DNA from: UBA8522 sp049287565
Lineage (GTDB): Bacteria > Acidobacteriota > Aminicenantia > Aminicenantales > UBA8522
Direction of reading: 5' to 3'
NCBI GenBank assembly: GCA_049287565.1
Contig: JBAQGA010000276.1
Span: 1 to 6,804 of the forward strand
Length of the DNA: 6,804 nt
The notes under the pieces were generated by a model. It ran no database searches. It saw only the letters and a program-made list of their open reading frames with translations, and was not told where the DNA came from. A program made the position numbers and the translations under genes. Of this stretch, positions 4,705 through 6,804 are shown in pieces. Position 1 is the stretch's first letter. Each line of letters begins with the position of its first letter.

Positions 4705-5700
4705 TCAATCCACGGACTTACGTCCGGGGATTTGCGGCGGTACTTTAAAAATATCCTCATAGAACTGCCTGAATCTCTTTTTGTCGAGCAGTATCGACAA
4801 ATTTTCAAAATAAACCTCTCTGTAATTGGGGACGTCAACAAACTCAAAATACCGCACAATATGAAACATTAAGAGAATCAATCTTATTCTATAAAAGAGT
4901 TCACTTAAATGCACTCCGCCGCTAAAACTAAGTTTTACGTATTCCCTTAATAGTTCTTTCTGGAAACTCCATTCACGAAATCTCTTGATCGGGATGGATA
5001 TGTAGTACAAGATATCAACAAGTGGATCGCCCTTATAATAGCTGAGTTCAAAGTCAATCAAGGACATTTTTTGTTTTCCTTTCATAGGCGCAAAATGACT
5101 CGTATGCAATTCATAATGGACAAGTTTTTTTTCTATCGATCGCCAAACCATGATATAAGAAAGAACTATAATAAAAACACTGATAAAATCTCGTACGCTT
5201 AGAATCCTCCGGCACTTGGGGAGAATCTGGCACAGGCGCACTACTGGAAATAACGATCCAATCAGTCTTCGCGTTGCTGGATATAAATTGCCTGGCATCT
5301 CGATCCCTTGAAATTCCATGAGGGCCATGACCCACAACCGCGTGTCTTCAACGGACCATTTTTTATCCAGAATAGATTCTCTTGTAAAGACTTCTCTCTC
5401 AACGAATTCTATGATTAAATAGTTTCGTCCTGAACCGAGCAGACGAGGAAATTGGATGTGCTCAAAACTGAGTTTGGCAACGCTTGAAAGAAAGTACTTC
5501 TCAATTTGAAAAAATAGAGAGGCTAATCTGGCTCTCTTGCTCCCGAGATCATATATTTTCAAAATGTGTTTTTTCGAGTTTTTGTCGGCAATGAGGTGGA
5601 CTTCTCGAAAACCTGTCGTCTGGAGAGTTTTTTCGAGTCTCATTAAATATTGATCTAGGATAGACGAGAGGTCAGGGGATATTTTTGAACTTTCTTTCAT
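4705..5700 (-). CDS. Divergent APH/LPS-kinase-fold protein, 3' end replaced by IS
   Basis: A 331-residue protein with a weak but readable phosphotransferase (APH/choline kinase or LPS-kinase) pattern. HILKIYD (K48) looks like the ATP-binding Lys strand, and NYLIIEFVE (93-101) like the hinge. KLVHYELHTSHF (192-203) sits where the catalytic loop HGDLHxxN should be, and SLIDFELSYYKGDPLVDILYYI (213-234) matches the IDFE metal site followed by GDPxxDLA. The catalytic Asp is Glu197 and the loop Asn is His202, so activity is uncertain; D216 is kept. The start is the only one available, as an in-frame TAG lies five codons upstream, but the ribosome-binding site is poor. The last 12 or so residues (VPPQIPGRKSVD) are encoded by the IS200-like left end, not by the original gene. 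A role in phosphorylating a glycan or lipid sugar is inferred from neighbours. Confidence 0.7.
   Translation of the reverse strand: MKESSKISPDLSSILDQYLMRLEKTLQTTGFREVHLIADKNSKKHILKIYDLGSKRARLASLFFQIEKYFLSSVAKLSFEHIQFPRLLGSGRNYLIIEFVEREVFTRESILDKKWSVEDTRLWVMALMEFQGIEMPGNLYPATRRLIGSLFPVVRLCQILPKCRRILSVRDFISVFIIVLSYIMVWRSIEKKLVHYELHTSHFAPMKGKQKMSLIDFELSYYKGDPLVDILYYISIPIKRFREWSFQKELLREYVKLSFSGGVHLSELFYRIRLILLMFHIVRYFEFVDVPNYREVYFENLSILLDKKRFRQFYEDIFKVPPQIPGRKSVD
4707..4732 (-). repeat. Left-end hairpin of the IS200-like element
   Basis: On the minus strand AATCC-C-CGGAC pairs with GTCCG-T-GGATT around a GTAA loop, with one mismatch. It shares AATCCCCGGACG and AAGTC with the right-end hairpin in the same orientation. 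It also encodes part of the replaced C-terminus of the kinase-like ORF. Confidence 0.75.
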
Positions 5701-6065
5701 TCGCGTGGTTCTCTAAGTTAATTGACTAAGACTTCCTTAACTTAACTCTCCAAGAACATGACTATGGCTGCGACCCTCTTTTTATTCGTCTTTCGCGATA
5801 CTGTCGAGTCCTAAAAAGGGGACGTATAACTCTAGAGTCTAAAGACAACCCACATGCATTCGGTTGCGCACGTTTATAAGCCGGCAACTTCATATCCAGG
5901 ACCTAAATTATTCGGCTCTGGCCGAAGGAAGGCGAATCCACATTAATCAGCATCAGCTTAAACATCACAATTACGGCGTTTATTGGACCGCCCTCTTTTT
6001 AAAATCGTCAGGGAATATTCGCGGACCGACTCAGGAGCAACGCTAAAACATGCAATACCGCAACG
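5701..6065. other. 365-bp intergenic region, no supported gene
   Basis: This lies between the glycosyltransferase stop and the kinase-like start. I see no convincing coding frame; a 60-codon plus-strand frame (5864-6046) has no recognisable motif and no ribosome-binding site I would trust. Visible structure: a perfect 10-bp palindrome ACTCTAGAGT (5829-5838), and an 11-nt direct repeat CCCTCTTTTTA at 5774-5784 and 5991-6001, each followed closely by TCGTC. There is no clear Rho-independent terminator or sigma70 pair. The length suggests the kinase gene has its own promoter here, but I cannot place it. Confidence 0.5.
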
Positions 6066-6804
6066 CTAGATTGCCAGAACGGAATGGAAAGCAGCCGAAA
6101 GCCGCTCAACCATTTTTTCCTCAGTGAAGTTTTCGAGATATAACCGCCTGCTCTCCAGCCCCATTCTTTCTCTTGCTTTGGGATTTTCGATAAGAAATTT
6201 AAGCTTTTCCGCAATCTTATTTGAATCTGCCGTCGCCAGGACAAAACCGTTGACTCCATTTAGAACACACTGAGGGATCTCCCCTTGGTTGGTCGTAACT
6301 ATCGGCAACCCTGCCGCCATGGCTTCAACTATAACCCAGGGGTGGCCCTCCGGTTGCCTAGGAGGAAATACAAATATATCTGCGTTTTCATAAAACCTAA
6401 GCCGCGCATTCCCTACGATCTGTCCATGAAAGGTTAACGGGAGGTTCTTCCCGCCGATGAAAAGGGAAATTCTCTCTCGAGTCTCGGCATCTCGCCAATT
6501 ACCAACTACATCGAGGTGAAACGGTAATCGGCAATGTCTCTCCATGAGTACAATTGCGTTGATAACGTCTTCGATGCCCTTTGCGAGGCTGATATTGGAT
6601 AGATAGAGGATTCTAGCCGGCCCGTTAATATTTCTAGGAATTGACTTCATGCTCAGGTTCACACCATTTGGCACAACGAACAAGCGAGTTTCAGTAAAAT
6701 AATCCCGGAAAAGATTTCTCATGTTAGTTCCCAAGACAACCATCCCCTGTGTCTTTCTTAAGATAAATGAAACATAACTTGAGACGAGAGCTGATGAGTT
6801 ATTC
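6066..6804 (-). CDS. Family 4 glycosyltransferase (GT-B fold), N-terminus outside window
   Basis: About 246 codons of the C-terminal part are present. The frame is open from the right edge (NNSSALVSSYVSFILRKTQG) into the first internal ATG at 6743, so the true start is outside. The linker FVVPNGVNL precedes the C-terminal donor-binding Rossmann domain: ILYLSNISLAKGIEDVINA holds the phosphate-binding Lys. YENADIFVFPP is followed by the EX7E signature in PEGHPWVIVEAMAAGLPIVTT (the two Glu are 132 and 140 counted from the ATG at 6743). GEIPQCVLNGVNGFV and a C-terminal helix ending YLENFTEEKMVERL complete it. Such enzymes transfer a sugar from a nucleotide-sugar donor with retention, on the cytoplasmic side during polysaccharide or LPS assembly. 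Donor and acceptor cannot be told. It lies upstream of the kinase-like gene on the same strand, 365 bp away. Confidence 0.92.
   Translation of the reverse strand, partial: NNSSALVSSYVSFILRKTQGMVVLGTNMRNLFRDYFTETRLFVVPNGVNLSMKSIPRNINGPARILYLSNISLAKGIEDVINAIVLMERHCRLPFHLDVVGNWRDAETRERISLFIGGKNLPLTFHGQIVGNARLRFYENADIFVFPPRQPEGHPWVIVEAMAAGLPIVTTNQGEIPQCVLNGVNGFVLATADSNKIAEKLKFLIENPKARERMGLESRRLYLENFTEEKMVERLSAAFHSVLAI

Larger units (their letters stand above)
4201..4744 (-). mobile_element. IS200/IS605-type element with solitary tnpA
   Basis: About 544 nt on the minus strand, from AGTACCGCCGC at 4744 to GGTTCAA at 4201. It carries tnpA between two similar hairpins in the same orientation, as in this family, which lacks inverted repeats and target duplications. 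In IS608 the right end is cut after TCAA, recognised by a GAAT guide at the hairpin foot, and the left target TTAC is read by AAAG. Here the right end shows exactly GAAT (4233-4230) and TCAA (4204-4201). The left guide at the same place is AAAT (4733-4730), which by the same pairing predicts TTAA, and TTAA lies at 4748-4745, 11 nt upstream. The element interrupts the kinase-like gene near its 3' end. Confidence 0.72.

Noticed and set aside
515..4744. A retron, DGR or CRISPR-associated RT system
   Set aside because: The RT has a maturase domain and lies between group II intron 5' sequence and domains V/VI. There is no variable repeat pair, msr/msd-like RNA or CRISPR array.
5864..6046. Plus-strand 60-codon frame in the intergenic region
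   Set aside because: No motif, no convincing ribosome-binding site, opposite to all host genes; length is within chance.

Overview
The window shows a low-GC surface-polysaccharide-type gene cluster, all on the minus strand, broken by a GC-rich block of nested mobile DNA. The host genes, in order of transcription, are the C-terminal half of a family 4 glycosyltransferase (6066-6804, running off the right edge), a divergent kinase of the aminoglycoside/LPS-phosphotransferase fold (4705-5700), and a SAM-dependent methyltransferase (1-452, GTG start, running off the left edge). Such a set fits O-antigen, capsule or exopolysaccharide synthesis in a bacterium with sigma70-type promoters. The species cannot be named from this sequence; the gene mix suggests a Gram-negative but does not prove it.

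The block from about 515 to 4744 lies at the 3' end of the kinase gene and consists of three elements. (1) A solitary-tnpA IS200/IS605-type element, about 4201-4744, has two similar subterminal hairpins in the same orientation and tips that obey the guide/cleavage pairing described for IS608. (2) A group II intron, minus strand, 4198 to 515, starts 2 nt beyond the right tip of that element, just after its right-end hairpin. It keeps its reverse transcriptase/maturase (605-1900), domain V and domain VI. (3) A complete IS1634-type IS, 2276-4093, sits inside the intron's 5' RNA region, with 17-bp inverted ends, a 5-bp target duplication (TTAGA) and an intact DDE transposase (2428-4005) on the plus strand. 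Removing the IS and one TTAGA joins the two intron pieces into one RNA of about 1861 nt, normal for a group II intron with an ORF.

The likely order is IS200-like element first (at TTAA in the kinase gene), then the intron (using the hairpin), then the IS1634-type element. Removing all three returns an open reading frame from the kinase gene into the short stretch left of the intron, ending at 474-476, 21 nt before the methyltransferase start. The two genes were therefore probably adjacent in one operon. The insertions replaced the last residues of the kinase and put about 4.2 kb between it and the methyltransferase. A promoter-like pair at the intron/exon junction may now serve the methyltransferase. 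The IS200-like transposase appears to be decaying: an in-frame stop lies near its ancestral start, and His replaces the expected catalytic Tyr.
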